NCBI RefSeq assembly: GCF_001550095.1
Contig: NZ_LRUC01000018.1
Location: forward strand, 218,264-282,263
Direction of reading: 5' to 3'
DNA length: 64,000 nucleotides
Source: Celeribacter ethanolicus
GTDB lineage: Bacteria; Pseudomonadota; Alphaproteobacteria; Rhodobacterales; Rhodobacteraceae
Positions 24,904-33,404 of the stretch are shown in pieces (within the stretch, counting starts at the first letter, position 1; each line of letters opens with the position of its first letter). A program made the position numbers and the translations under genes. A model generated the notes under the pieces. It had not been told where the DNA came from. It saw nothing but the letters and a program-made list of their open reading frames with translations, and did no database searches.

Positions 24904-25998
24904 ATGGCGTTACCTGTCCGCGATCAGATGAAATACTGGGGCACCGCTGCGGCGGTGTTTCTGGCGCTTTTGTGGCTCATGGGCGACGTCATCCTGCCCT
25001 TCGTGCTGAGCATGGCGGTGGCCTATATGCTCGATCCGGTGGCGGATCGCCTCGAATCATGGGGGCTGAGCCGGATCGCCGCGACCATTGTCATCACGCT
25101 GGTGGCAGCCGTGCTCTTCGTTCTGACTGCCCTGCTTGTAATTCCGACACTCGTCAAACAGGCCACCGATCTCGTCAACACCGCCCCCGACCTGATCAAC
25201 AATCTGCAAAGTTTCCTGACCGCAAAATTCCCGGTTCTGCTCGATGAAAGCAGCCAGTTGCGCCAGACGCTGGCGCAGATCGGCGAGACCATCCAGTCGA
25301 AAGGCGGCGAATTGCTGTCGGGCGCGCTGGCCTCGGCGATGAGCCTCGTGAACGTGGTGATGCTGCTGGTGCTGGTGCCTGTGATCACCTTTTACCTGCT
25401 GATGGACTGGGACCGTATGGTGGCACAGGTCGACAAGCTTCTGCCGCGCGACCATGCCCCGGTGATCCGCCGTCTGGCCTCCAACATCGACCGCACGCTT
25501 GCCTCCTTCATCCGGGGACAGGGAACGGTGTGTCTCATCCTCGGCACGTTCTACGCCGCGGGCCTCATGCTCGTGGGGCTGAAATTCGGCCTTGTCGCCG
25601 GCGCGGTGGCCGGCGCCCTGACCTTCATCCCCTATGTCGGCGCCATCGTCGGCGGGCTGCTGTCGATCGGGCTGGCGCTGTTCCAGTTCTGGGGCGAATG
25701 GCAGTGGATCGCTGCCGTGGTCGCGATCTTTGCCGTCGGCCAGTTCGTCGAAGGCAATATCCTGACCCCGAACCTCGTCGGCTCCTCGGTCGGACTGCAC
25801 CCGGTCTGGCTGATCTTCGCGCTCTCCGCCTTCGGCACGCTGTTCGGTTTCGTCGGCATGCTCGTGGCCGTCCCGGTCGCCGCCGCCCTCGGCGTGGTGG
25901 CCCGCTTCGCCGTCGATCAATACCGCGACAGCCGCCTCTACCGGGGCCTCGAGGCCAATGCGCCGGACGACGTGGACGACACGGACGACGACATCTGA
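24904..25998 (+). CDS. AI-2E (PerM) family transporter
   Basis: A 364-residue inner-membrane protein with about seven to eight helices and the family signatures LALLWLMGDVILPFVLSMAVAY, PVITFYLLMDWDRM and VEGNILTPNLVGSSVGLHPVW. Members include the autoinducer-2 exporter TqsA and Na+/H+ antiporters, so the substrate is not defined. The acidic tail ends VDDTDDDI. The stop is 2 bp before the hdaA start, an arrangement kept in many alphaproteobacteria. A ribosome-binding AAAGG precedes ATG 24904. Confidence 0.88.
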   Translation: MALPVRDQMKYWGTAAAVFLALLWLMGDVILPFVLSMAVAYMLDPVADRLESWGLSRIAATIVITLVAAVLFVLTALLVIPTLVKQATDLVNTAPDLINNLQSFLTAKFPVLLDESSQLRQTLAQIGETIQSKGGELLSGALASAMSLVNVVMLLVLVPVITFYLLMDWDRMVAQVDKLLPRDHAPVIRRLASNIDRTLASFIRGQGTVCLILGTFYAAGLMLVGLKFGLVAGAVAGALTFIPYVGAIVGGLLSIGLALFQFWGEWQWIAAVVAIFAVGQFVEGNILTPNLVGSSVGLHPVWLIFALSAFGTLFGFVGMLVAVPVAAALGVVARFAVDQYRDSRLYRGLEANAPDDVDDTDDDI

Positions 25999-26000
25999 CC

Positions 26001-26684
26001 ATGGCCGAACAGCTCATCTTCGATCTGCCGGTGCGTCAGGCCCTGGGACGCGATGCATTTTTCGTCTCGCCCTCGAACGCCGTCGCCATGGCCACGCTCG
26101 ACGCCGTCGACAACTGGCCCTCGGGCAAGCTCGTACTCATCGGCCCCAAGGGGGCGGGCAAAACCCATATGGCGCATGTCTGGGCCAGCGACCATGCGGC
26201 CGTGATCGTCCCGGCGCAGACCTTGGCGCAGGCCGACATCCCTGCCCTCGCGGCCCGTCGTTTCGTCGTCGTCGAAGATGCGGACCGCCTGTCCAGCCTG
26301 CCCGATCCGCAGCATGCGGAAGAGGCGCTGTTCCATTTGCACAACCTGACGCTGGCCGAAGGTGGGCGGTTGTTGCTCACCGCCCAGAGTGCGCCCAATC
26401 ACTGGACGCTCGGCCTGCCCGATCTCGCCTCGCGCATGCAGGGCACTACCGTGGCGCGGATCGAGCCGCCCGATGACAAGCTGCTCGCCGCCATGCTGGT
26501 CAAACAGTTCGACGACCGGCAGATCGCCGTCCCCGGCACCCTGATCCTCTGGCTGGTCAAACGCATGGAACGCTCGGCGGAGGCTGCGCGCCGGATGGTG
26601 GAAACGCTGGATGCGGCGGCACTGCGTTCCGGCAGGCCGATCTCGCGAAACCTCGCGGCACAGTTTTTCCCGAAAGACGAGTGA
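26001..26684 (+). CDS. hdaA: HdaA-like regulator of DnaA (short AAA+ DnaA paralogue)
   Basis: A 227-residue DnaA-like AAA+ protein without the DNA-binding domain IV. It begins AEQLIFDLPVRQALGRDAFF (the QLxFDLP clamp-binding type motif), then Walker A LIGPKGAGKTHMAHVW, Walker B-like FVVVEDADR and sensor II region KRMERSAEAARRMVETLD. Hda-type proteins bind the DNA sliding clamp and promote ATP hydrolysis by DnaA, preventing re-initiation. The gene starts 2 bp after the AI-2E gene and is followed by ppx. Confidence 0.88.
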   Translation: MAEQLIFDLPVRQALGRDAFFVSPSNAVAMATLDAVDNWPSGKLVLIGPKGAGKTHMAHVWASDHAAVIVPAQTLAQADIPALAARRFVVVEDADRLSSLPDPQHAEEALFHLHNLTLAEGGRLLLTAQSAPNHWTLGLPDLASRMQGTTVARIEPPDDKLLAAMLVKQFDDRQIAVPGTLILWLVKRMERSAEAARRMVETLDAAALRSGRPISRNLAAQFFPKDE

Positions 26685-26801
26685 CCCCGCGGGAAAGTTT
26701 TGTTTTCGCTCAATAATCATGCGATTGACGAAGGCCGGGGCATTTGGCACTGTCGCGCCTGCCGGAGCCATCCATGCCCGGCATGATCCAGAGGATACGC
26801 C

Positions 26802-28364
26802 GTGACTGATATGACCGATCTTCCTCGCACCGAGCCCGGGCAACAGGATTGGGGCATCTTCGGGCGGCCTTTGTTTCTCGATCAGGAAGCCCGCGCCCTG
26901 TCGCGTGTCGGCGTCGTGGATGTCGGCTCGAACTCCGTGCGTCTCGTGGTCTTCGACGGGGCTGCGCGCAGCCCGGCCTATTTTTACAATGAAAAGATCA
27001 TGTGCGGACTGGGCGCCGGGCTTCGGGAAACCGGTCGGCTCAACCCGGAAGGCAAGATCCGCGCCATGTCCGCGATCCGCCGATTTCAGACACTGGCAAA
27101 AGGCATGGGAATCCCACCACTGACGGCGGTTGCGACCGCTGCGGTACGGGAGGCTGAGGACGGTCCCGCGTTTCGGGAGGAGATCGAGCGGGAGACCGGC
27201 CTCAGCCTTTGGGTCATCGACGGCGAGGAAGAGGCCCGTCTTTCGGCGCAGGGCGTGCTTCTGGGCTGGCCGGAGGCGGACGGGCTGGTCTGCGACATCG
27301 GCGGCTCGTCGATGGAGTTGGCGATCGTCTCGAAAGGCACCGTCGGCCAACGCATCACCTCGCCGCTCGGGCCGCTGAAACTTCTCGGCCTGACCGGCGG
27401 ACGCAAGGGGCTCAAGGACCATATCGCGCCGATCATGAAGGATCTGGCCGCCGCCATGGGCACGGATCACAAACGGATCTATCTCGTCGGCGGATCGTGG
27501 CGCGCCATCGCCCGGATCGACATGGAGCGGCGCAATTACCCGCTGCATGTGCTGCATGAATACCGGATGTCGAGCCGCTCGGTGACCGAAACGATCAAGT
27601 TCATCCGCAAGAGCGACATGGCCGAACTGCGCGCCAAAACCGGCACCTCCTCGGCGCGGATGTCGCTTGTGCCGATTGCTGCCGAGGTGCTGCGCCAGCT
27701 CGTGCGCACCTTCCATCCGAAAGAGATCTGCATCTCGTCCTACGGCATTCGCGAGGGACTTTTGTACGAACAGATGCCCGAAAGCGTACGCGCCCGCGAT
27801 CCGCTGATCGAGGCTTGCCGGTTTTCCGAACAGAAGGACGCGCGCATGCCGGGTTTCGGCAAGCGCCTGCACGCCTTCATCGAGCCGGTGTTCCGTGCGC
27901 GCCAATATGAAAAGATGCGGCTGATCCGCGCCGCCTGTTTGCTCCACGACGTGACATGGCGGGCGCATCCGGACTACCGGGCGGAGGTCTGTTTCGACAA
28001 TGCCACGCGTGCCAATCTTGGCGGGCTTACGCATAACGAGCGGATTTTTCTCGGCCTTGCCCTGCTCCATCGCTACAAGAATTCGCGCGAAAACACGCCC
28101 TTCGCCGAGCTGATCCAGATGCTGTCGGACAAGGAAATCCGTGACGCCGAAGTGCTCGGCAAGGCGATGCGCTTTGGCGCGATGTTCGCCGTCGATGCCC
28201 CCACCGATGTCGCCAAGCTCGATTACTTCCCGAAACGCAAGGAACTGATCCTGACGCTCAGCCCGGATGCCGAAGACCTGTTTGGCGAGGTCACCAACGC
28301 GCGTTTTCAGTCGCTGGCCAGCAGTCTCGGCGCGACCCCCGACGTGCGCCACGCCAAGGCCTGA
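26802..28364 (+). CDS. ppx: Exopolyphosphatase / Ppx-GppA family phosphatase
   Basis: A 520-residue protein of the actin-like Ppx/GppA family. Signatures are VGVVDVGSNSVRLVVFDG, the loop VATAAVREAEDG, IDGEEEARLSAQGV and VCDIGGSSMELAI. The C-terminal HD-like helical domain (RAACLLHDVTWRAHPDYRAE) is present. It degrades long-chain polyphosphate and possibly pppGpp. The start is GTG 26802 with AGAGGA about 7 nt before it; ATG 26811 is an alternative. It usually follows ppk1 in related genomes, but here it follows hdaA directly after 117 bp. Confidence 0.9.
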   Translation: MTDMTDLPRTEPGQQDWGIFGRPLFLDQEARALSRVGVVDVGSNSVRLVVFDGAARSPAYFYNEKIMCGLGAGLRETGRLNPEGKIRAMSAIRRFQTLAKGMGIPPLTAVATAAVREAEDGPAFREEIERETGLSLWVIDGEEEARLSAQGVLLGWPEADGLVCDIGGSSMELAIVSKGTVGQRITSPLGPLKLLGLTGGRKGLKDHIAPIMKDLAAAMGTDHKRIYLVGGSWRAIARIDMERRNYPLHVLHEYRMSSRSVTETIKFIRKSDMAELRAKTGTSSARMSLVPIAAEVLRQLVRTFHPKEICISSYGIREGLLYEQMPESVRARDPLIEACRFSEQKDARMPGFGKRLHAFIEPVFRARQYEKMRLIRAACLLHDVTWRAHPDYRAEVCFDNATRANLGGLTHNERIFLGLALLHRYKNSRENTPFAELIQMLSDKEIRDAEVLGKAMRFGAMFAVDAPTDVAKLDYFPKRKELILTLSPDAEDLFGEVTNARFQSLASSLGATPDVRHAKA

Positions 28365-28381
28365 GCCGCAGAAGACAGAAC

Positions 28382-28717
28382 TCAAAGGTCGATCATCCCC
28401 TCGTCCTTCGGCGCCCCTTCGGGGGTTTCCGGCTCCGGCAAGGTCCGTTCCGGTTTGCGCCGGATCAGGATGTCGCCATTAGGCAGGATTTCCGGCGCCT
28501 CATAGGCCCCCAGATCGTCGACGAAGCCCTCGAGATCCTCGAGCGCAGGCCCCATCTCCTCGAACAACTGCTGCAACAAAAGCCGAGAGCCTTCGCGCAG
28601 CATGTTCCAGCCTTCCGATCCCTCGGAAGCTCCGGTCTCCTCTGCGGCGACAGGGCCAGCCATCAGCATCATAATCAGGACAATCCGTTTCATGGCCTTC
28701 ATATAAGGGCTTTTCAT
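28382..28717 (-). CDS. Hypothetical small exported acidic protein
   Basis: A 111-residue protein with a signal peptide (KRIVLIMMLMAGPVAAEE). The mature chain is acidic and helical (GWNMLREGSRLLLQQLFEEMGPALEDLEGFVDDLGAYEAPE), then ILPNGDILIRRKPE and a Pro/Glu-rich end. It is conserved in Rhodobacterales as far as I can recall, with no established role. It is the last gene behind the EEP nuclease gene (25-bp gap). I kept ATG 28717, which has a G-rich site upstream; ATG 28702 and 28693 are also possible. Confidence 0.65.
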   Translation of the reverse strand: MKSPYMKAMKRIVLIMMLMAGPVAAEETGASEGSEGWNMLREGSRLLLQQLFEEMGPALEDLEGFVDDLGAYEAPEILPNGDILIRRKPERTLPEPETPEGAPKDEGMIDL

Positions 28718-28742
28718 GACGTTTTCACCCCCGCCTCATGTC

Positions 28743-29789
28743 TTAAAGATCGAGATCGACCGTCACCGGGAAATGATCCGAAGCGGTCAGAAGCGCCTGC
28801 TGCAATTCCGGCGTGCCAAAACAGAGCGGATCGTCGAACGGGTGCCAGATGTGCCATGTCGCGCCATCCTTCAGATCCTGCGACACCATGACGTAATCGA
28901 GCAAAGCCGAGAGGTAGCGTTTCTCCTCGTCGATATAGAACCGCGCCGAGGTCGGCCCCTGATTGCCGCGCCGGGCCAGCGCCTCCGTCGCATGCGGATC
29001 GCACAGCCGCATCTCAGGCGGCACATCCGGGTCCTCGCGCCCCATGACGATCTCGACCCCCGAGCGCCCGAACAACTTCTCATACTCGTCGAGCCCCGGC
29101 CCGTCGTTGAAATCGCCCAGCACAATGAGCGGCTCTCCGGCCTCCAGATGCCCCTCGACCCGCTCGCGCAACCAGATGCATTGCGCCAGTTGCTTGCGCC
29201 GGTTTTCGATCGAGATACGGATCACGTCATCGCGGTTGCGCGCGCCATGCGGCGCCTTGGATTTCACATGCACGCCGATCATGCGAAAGGCAAAACCGCT
29301 TTCGCGCACCTCCATCGCCAGTTCCAGCGGCGGTTTGGAAAACCGTACTTCCTCCCGGTCCCTATCGGTGTCGAGATCGAGCCGGTAGATCGAGTTGAAC
29401 GCGGGCGGTTCGAAATTGTCCCCCAATCCCGCAGGCGCGCCCATCGGATCGTGCCGGGCGCGCAGCACCAGCGGATCGTACATCAGGGCGATTTCCTGTT
29501 GGGTTTCGTTCACATAGCCAATCTCGACGGCCATGGCCCGAAGCCCCGCCCAATCGGCGAATTGCTCGAGCGCCCGGCGGGTGTCGCGGCGGCGGTTGGT
29601 GTCCGGCGCCTCAATCACCATGATCGCATCGGCATCCATCGCCGTGAACACCTTGCCAAGGGCCTCAAGCTGCATTTCCCGGGTCACATTATGCCGCGCC
29701 GACCAGGCATCGTCCGCCAGAGGCCGCCCCGTGTTGTCGAACAGGTTGTCGAACCATTCGACATTGTAGGTGGCGACCCGGATCGTCAT
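28743..29789 (-). CDS. Endonuclease/exonuclease/phosphatase (EEP) family hydrolase
   Basis: A 348-residue metal-dependent phosphodiesterase fold. Conserved elements in order are VATYNVEWFDNL (Asn), MVIEAPDT (the metal-binding Glu), RMIGVHVKSKAP (His), LIVLGDFNDGPG (the D-F-N-D motif) and the final TASDHFPVTVDL (the catalytic Asp-His). It has no signal peptide, so it acts in the cytosol. It may be a nuclease, a phosphatase or a lipid hydrolase; the sequence does not decide. Its start overlaps the stop of the J-domain gene by 4 bp (ATGA), so they are co-translated. Confidence 0.83.
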   Translation of the reverse strand: MTIRVATYNVEWFDNLFDNTGRPLADDAWSARHNVTREMQLEALGKVFTAMDADAIMVIEAPDTNRRRDTRRALEQFADWAGLRAMAVEIGYVNETQQEIALMYDPLVLRARHDPMGAPAGLGDNFEPPAFNSIYRLDLDTDRDREEVRFSKPPLELAMEVRESGFAFRMIGVHVKSKAPHGARNRDDVIRISIENRRKQLAQCIWLRERVEGHLEAGEPLIVLGDFNDGPGLDEYEKLFGRSGVEIVMGREDPDVPPEMRLCDPHATEALARRGNQGPTSARFYIDEEKRYLSALLDYVMVSQDLKDGATWHIWHPFDDPLCFGTPELQQALLTASDHFPVTVDLDL

Positions 29790-30469
29790 GCCGCCCGCTC
29801 CGCCTCGATCTCCTCCCAGGCGGCGTTGATCTCGACCAACCGGTCGGAGGCCAGCCTGACCGCCTCTTCCGGCACACCACGCGCGATCATCTTGTCGGGA
29901 TGGGTCTCGCGCACCAGCGCACGGTAGGCCTTCTTGATTTCCTCGAGCGAAGCCGCAGGATCGACCCCCAGCACATCGTAGGGATCGCGCGCCGCCTCCG
30001 GCACATAGCGCGCCTTCAGCATCCGAAATGCCCGGTCCTCGATGTCGAAAATCTCCGCCACCCGGGTCAGAAAGGCATCCTCACCGGGGTGATACTCGCC
30101 ATCCGCCATGGCGATATGGAACAGCCCGTCCATCAGATCCATCAGCGGGCGGCACTCGTCGCCGTACATTTTCTTGACGCTTTTCGCGTAATCCTCGAAG
30201 CCTGCCACATCCTGACGCGCGAGATTGAACACCCGTGCGGCGGCGGCCTCGTCTTCTTTCGCGATCTGGAACACTTCGCGAAACGCCGTCACTTCATCGC
30301 GGGTGACAAGCCCGTCGGCCTTGGCCATCTTCGCGCCCAGTCCGATGACCGCGATGGTAAAGCCCATGCGCCGCTCCGGCTCCGAGCGGAACTGCTCGAA
30401 CACCGAAGCGAGGCTTTCGCCTGCGCCAAGCGCCTTGAGCGCTTCGAGAATGCGGGTCCAGATCGACAT
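29786..30469 (-). CDS. TerB-like and J-domain co-chaperone (DjlA-like, soluble)
   Basis: A 227-residue protein. The middle (about 35-150) is a TerB/DjlA-N-type helical domain with two acidic metal-binding-like stretches (AKMAKADGLVTRDEVTAF and HIAMADGEYHPGEDAFL). The C-terminal J-domain (about 162-227) is PYDVLGVDPAASLEEIKKAYRALVRETHPDKM, with the HPD motif that stimulates DnaK. Unlike E. coli DjlA, no N-terminal membrane segment is visible. It is first in an operon with the EEP gene and a small exported protein. Confidence 0.85.
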   Translation of the reverse strand: MSIWTRILEALKALGAGESLASVFEQFRSEPERRMGFTIAVIGLGAKMAKADGLVTRDEVTAFREVFQIAKEDEAAAARVFNLARQDVAGFEDYAKSVKKMYGDECRPLMDLMDGLFHIAMADGEYHPGEDAFLTRVAEIFDIEDRAFRMLKARYVPEAARDPYDVLGVDPAASLEEIKKAYRALVRETHPDKMIARGVPEEAVRLASDRLVEINAAWEEIEAERAA

Positions 30470-30521
30470 GGCCGCAGTTTATCCGCGAAAGCCGATCAAG
30501 TCCCGCGACAAATCCGTGAGT

Positions 30522-31025
30522 TCAAAGGAATTTCTGTAAGAAGAGCACGTCGAGCCAGCGGTCGAACTTGAACCCGGCCTGCGGGATGCGCCCCGCCTCG
30601 GCATAGCCCAGCGTCTTGTGAAAGGCGATGGAGCCGGTGTTGTCGGCGTCGATGGCCGCAATCATCGAATGATGCCCGGCCTCGCGCGCGTGCTGCTCGA
30701 CCATGAGCATCAGCGTCCGGCCAAGCCCGTGGCCCTGTGCCGTATCGTTCAGGTAGACGGAATGCTCCATGGTAAAGCGATAGCCGTTGTTACCCGGACG
30801 AAACTGGTCATAGGTGGCGTAGCCCACCACCTCGCCCCTGATCTCGGCCACGTAAAACGCCCGGCCCCGCGCCAGACGGTCGCCGATCATCGCGATCCAT
30901 CCCGCAGCGTCCCGCTCGACGGAAGAAAACGAAGCAGTGGACCCGGCAATCACCGGTGCCATGATGGCAATGAGGGCGCCCGCGTCCTCGGCCCGCGCCA
31001 CGCGCAGATGCGGTTTCTCGGTCAT
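30522..31025 (-). CDS. GNAT acetyltransferase of the phosphinothricin/methionine-sulfoximine type
   Basis: A 167-residue acetyltransferase. Family markers are LRVARAEDAGALIAIMAPVI, STASFSSVERDAAGW, GYATYDQFRPGNNGYRFTMEHSVYL, the acetyl-CoA loop AQGHGLGRTLMLMVEQHA and IAFHKTLGYAEAGRIPQAGFKFDRWLD. This pattern is typical of the Pat/MddA group that acetylates methionine sulfoximine, sulfone or phosphinothricin. The natural substrate is not shown. Its start overlaps the stop of the VOC gene by 4 bp, so the two are co-translated. Confidence 0.85.
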   Translation of the reverse strand: MTEKPHLRVARAEDAGALIAIMAPVIAGSTASFSSVERDAAGWIAMIGDRLARGRAFYVAEIRGEVVGYATYDQFRPGNNGYRFTMEHSVYLNDTAQGHGLGRTLMLMVEQHAREAGHHSMIAAIDADNTGSIAFHKTLGYAEAGRIPQAGFKFDRWLDVLFLQKFL

Positions 31026-31654
31026 GCGATCCAGATCTCCCCTGACGGCGTGCCAATTTCTGCGGTCATTCCCGGCGTATCGGCTTGTACAATTCGAACA
31101 TTCTCCATGGCGGAGATGAAAGGTGCAAGTGCCTCGCGCAGCTCTTCGGGATTCGGATGCGAGATCTTCAGCCGACGCAGCGCCAGCCCCGGGTCCGGCA
31201 ACCCCGGAACGGGCCGTGGCGAGTGCCATTCGATCAGAGCCGGAAAACAATTGTCAAAGGGCAGAACACCCGTTTCCGGCACAATCATCCGCCAGGCGTA
31301 ATCTCCACGCTGGAACGACATGATCCGCCCAACATTGGCGGGTGCCAGTTCCCAGGCTTCCTCCAGATCGGAGCAGGACACGACCCAGTTCGTCAATCGC
31401 GGCGGCCCTCCGAAGTTGTCCAGATCAAACCAACGCGGAAAATCGGGGCGTTTTGCCGCCGGATCGGGGGCGATCACCTCGAGATAGGCGTCGCTGCCAT
31501 CCGGGCCCGCCATGGCCACAAGCACGTTTTCCGTGCCCATATCCTTGTGCACCCCGCGCGGGCCGAATTCGACGTCCAGCAACGCCTCCATCGCGTCCTT
31601 GCCCTGCTCCAGATCGGAGGCGGAAATTACAAGGTGATCAATCCGGTAGGTCAT
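31022..31654 (-). CDS. VOC-superfamily (glyoxalase-like) protein
   Basis: A 210-residue protein with the Glyoxalase_3 pattern: RIDHLVISASDLEQGKDAM, then DAYLEVIAPDP, VVSCSDLEEAW and FPALIEWHSPRP, the last with His and Glu as possible metal ligands. Such proteins bind a divalent metal and act as dioxygenases, isomerases or resistance proteins; the reaction is unknown. It overlaps the downstream acetyltransferase by 4 bp and is divergent from nhaA with 92 bp between. Confidence 0.8.
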   Translation of the reverse strand: MTYRIDHLVISASDLEQGKDAMEALLDVEFGPRGVHKDMGTENVLVAMAGPDGSDAYLEVIAPDPAAKRPDFPRWFDLDNFGGPPRLTNWVVSCSDLEEAWELAPANVGRIMSFQRGDYAWRMIVPETGVLPFDNCFPALIEWHSPRPVPGLPDPGLALRRLKISHPNPEELREALAPFISAMENVRIVQADTPGMTAEIGTPSGEIWIA

Positions 31655-31746
31655 TGCTATTGCCCTTATTGAAACCTTGGAGACGAGTCCCCATCTCCCT
31701 ATAACGCACCCTTAAATCAACTTTCAGGAAAGACCAGAAAAAGACA

Positions 31747-32967
31747 ATGCTCCTGCGCAAATTGGAACAGTTCTTCGACAGTGAGATCTCAGGCGGTATC
31801 GTGCTCATGGTGGCCGCCGTCGCTGCCATGTTCGTGGCCAATTCCTCGCTTTATCCCTATTACGATGGCGCATTGTCGTCGTATTTCACCGTGCAACTCG
31901 GCGACACAGGCCTGTCCAAACCGCTGATCCTCTGGATCAACGACGGTCTGATGGCGGTGTTCTTCCTGCTTGTGGGCCTTGAGCTCAAGCACGAGCTGAT
32001 GGAAGGCAAACTCAAGAATCCGCGCGACGTGGTTCTGCCCGGTATGGCCGCCGTCGGTGGCATGATCATGCCCGCCGTGGTTTATTTTGCCCTCAACATC
32101 TCCTCCCCCGAGACCCATTCCGGCTGGGCCATCCCGGCAGCGACCGACATCGCCTTCGCGCTTGGTATTCTGGCCCTCGTCGGTGACCGCGTCCCCTCCT
32201 CGCTCAAGGTCTTCCTGCTGACGCTGGCGATCCTCGACGACCTTGGCGCGATCCTGATCATCGCCTTCTTTTATACCGCCGAACTTCATCTGGATTACCT
32301 GTTCCTTGCGGTCATTCCGCTGGCGATCATGTTCTATCTCAACCGTGCGGGCATTCACCGCATTGCACCGATCATCCTCTTGGGCACGGTGCTGTGGGTT
32401 CTGGTGCTCAAATCCGGCGTACATGCGACGCTTGCGGGCGTGATCACCGCCTTCTTCATTCCGATGAAGGACAAATGGGGCAAGTCACCGCTGCATGCGC
32501 TTGAGAACGCGCTCTCGCCCTATGTGTTCTTCCTGATCGTGCCGATCTTTGCCTTTGCGAATGCGGGCGTTGTGCTGACCGGCGTAACTTTCGCCGATGT
32601 GTTCTCACCGCTACCTCTGGGTATCGCGCTGGGTCTCATCCTCGGCAAACAGATCGGCGTCTTCGGCATGACCTGGATTCTGGTGAAATTCGGTGTGGCC
32701 AAGAAACCCTTCGGCGCGACCTGGCTGCACATCTACGGTGTGGCGGCTCTGGCGGGCATCGGCTTCACCATGTCGCTCTTCATCGGCGGGCTGTCTTTTG
32801 ACGACGCCTTCCACATGAACGAAGTGCGCATCGGTGTTCTGTCGGGCTCCGTGATCTCCGCGATCATCGGTTTCGTGGTGCTCAAGCTCGCCCCCGCAGC
32901 GACCGACAAACCGGCCCTGAAAGAGGCCGATGTGACCGCTCCCGAAGTTCAGGAAGCGGCACACTAA
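31747..32967 (+). CDS. nhaA: Na+/H+ antiporter NhaA
   Basis: A 406-residue inner-membrane antiporter with about 12 helices that exports Na+ in exchange for two H+. Signatures are FFDSEISGGIVLMVAAVAAM, LKHELMEGKL, IPAATDIAFALGILALVG and KVFLLTLAILDDLGAILIIAFF. The last carries the paired aspartates (the D163/D164 equivalents) that bind the ion. The intact unwound helix TDIAFALG is also present. Sodium tolerance fits a marine lifestyle. It is monocistronic and ends at a strong bidirectional terminator. Confidence 0.95.
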   Translation: MLLRKLEQFFDSEISGGIVLMVAAVAAMFVANSSLYPYYDGALSSYFTVQLGDTGLSKPLILWINDGLMAVFFLLVGLELKHELMEGKLKNPRDVVLPGMAAVGGMIMPAVVYFALNISSPETHSGWAIPAATDIAFALGILALVGDRVPSSLKVFLLTLAILDDLGAILIIAFFYTAELHLDYLFLAVIPLAIMFYLNRAGIHRIAPIILLGTVLWVLVLKSGVHATLAGVITAFFIPMKDKWGKSPLHALENALSPYVFFLIVPIFAFANAGVVLTGVTFADVFSPLPLGIALGLILGKQIGVFGMTWILVKFGVAKKPFGATWLHIYGVAALAGIGFTMSLFIGGLSFDDAFHMNEVRIGVLSGSVISAIIGFVVLKLAPAATDKPALKEADVTAPEVQEAAH

Positions 32968-32987
32968 CGCACCGCTCATCGCAAAAT

Positions 32988-33021
32988 AAAAGGGCCGGAG
33001 GAGCAATCCCCCGGCCCTTTT
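32988..33021. terminator. Bidirectional rho-independent terminator
   Basis: An 11-bp perfect stem (AAAAGGGCCGG and CCGGCCCTTTT) with a 12-nt loop lies between the convergent ends of nhaA (32967) and a small membrane-protein gene (33037). Confidence 0.9.
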
Positions 33022-33036
33022 CCTGTCACTCTGCGT

Positions 33037-33270
33037 TCAGCGCAGCTCGCGCCAGCCCTGATTTTCGTAGGTCCGGACAATGATTGTACGGTTGAAGAGC
33101 GGCAACAGAATGAACAGCCCGTTGGCCGTGAAGAAGCTGATGATTGCCCAGCCCCATGCGCCCTTCGCCGCGTAATAAATGAAACCGAAAAGAAAAGCCC
33201 AAAGCCTGTGAAGCGCGCCCAGAACGGGACGTTGCACACCAGAGCCAGAATTTTCCATGATGACAGCCAT
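33037..33270 (-). CDS. Hypothetical small membrane protein
   Basis: A 77-residue protein beginning MAVIMENSGSGVQRPVLGAL with one or two membrane helices (about 23-40 and 45-60, FLFGFIYYAAKGAWGW and ISFFTANGLFILLPLF) and a polar end (FNRTIIVRTYENQGWREL). I do not recognise the family. ATG 33270 was chosen because AAAGG lies 6 nt upstream. It is monocistronic between two hairpins. Confidence 0.6.
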   Translation of the reverse strand: MAVIMENSGSGVQRPVLGALHRLWAFLFGFIYYAAKGAWGWAIISFFTANGLFILLPLFNRTIIVRTYENQGWRELR

Positions 33271-33347
33271 AGAACACCTTTCATGAACACATACCAAGAC
33301 GTTCTATCTGCAATAGATCCCGGCACAAACCAAGACCGAATACGGGC

Positions 33348-33379
33348 AGGGGCCGGGGAATTTCCATCCCCCGGCCCCT
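33348..33379 (+). terminator. Strong GC hairpin followed by T-run, plus-strand orientation
   Basis: AGGGGCCGGGG and CCCCGGCCCCT form an 11-bp stem, followed by TTTTTG on the plus strand. It lies just past the end of the methylmalonyl-CoA mutase gene (minus strand). On that strand there is no T-run after the stem, so it could work there only as an RNA 3' stabiliser or an imperfect terminator. Confidence 0.65.
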
Positions 33380-33404
33380 TTTTGTTTCAACACGCAAATC
33401 GTGC

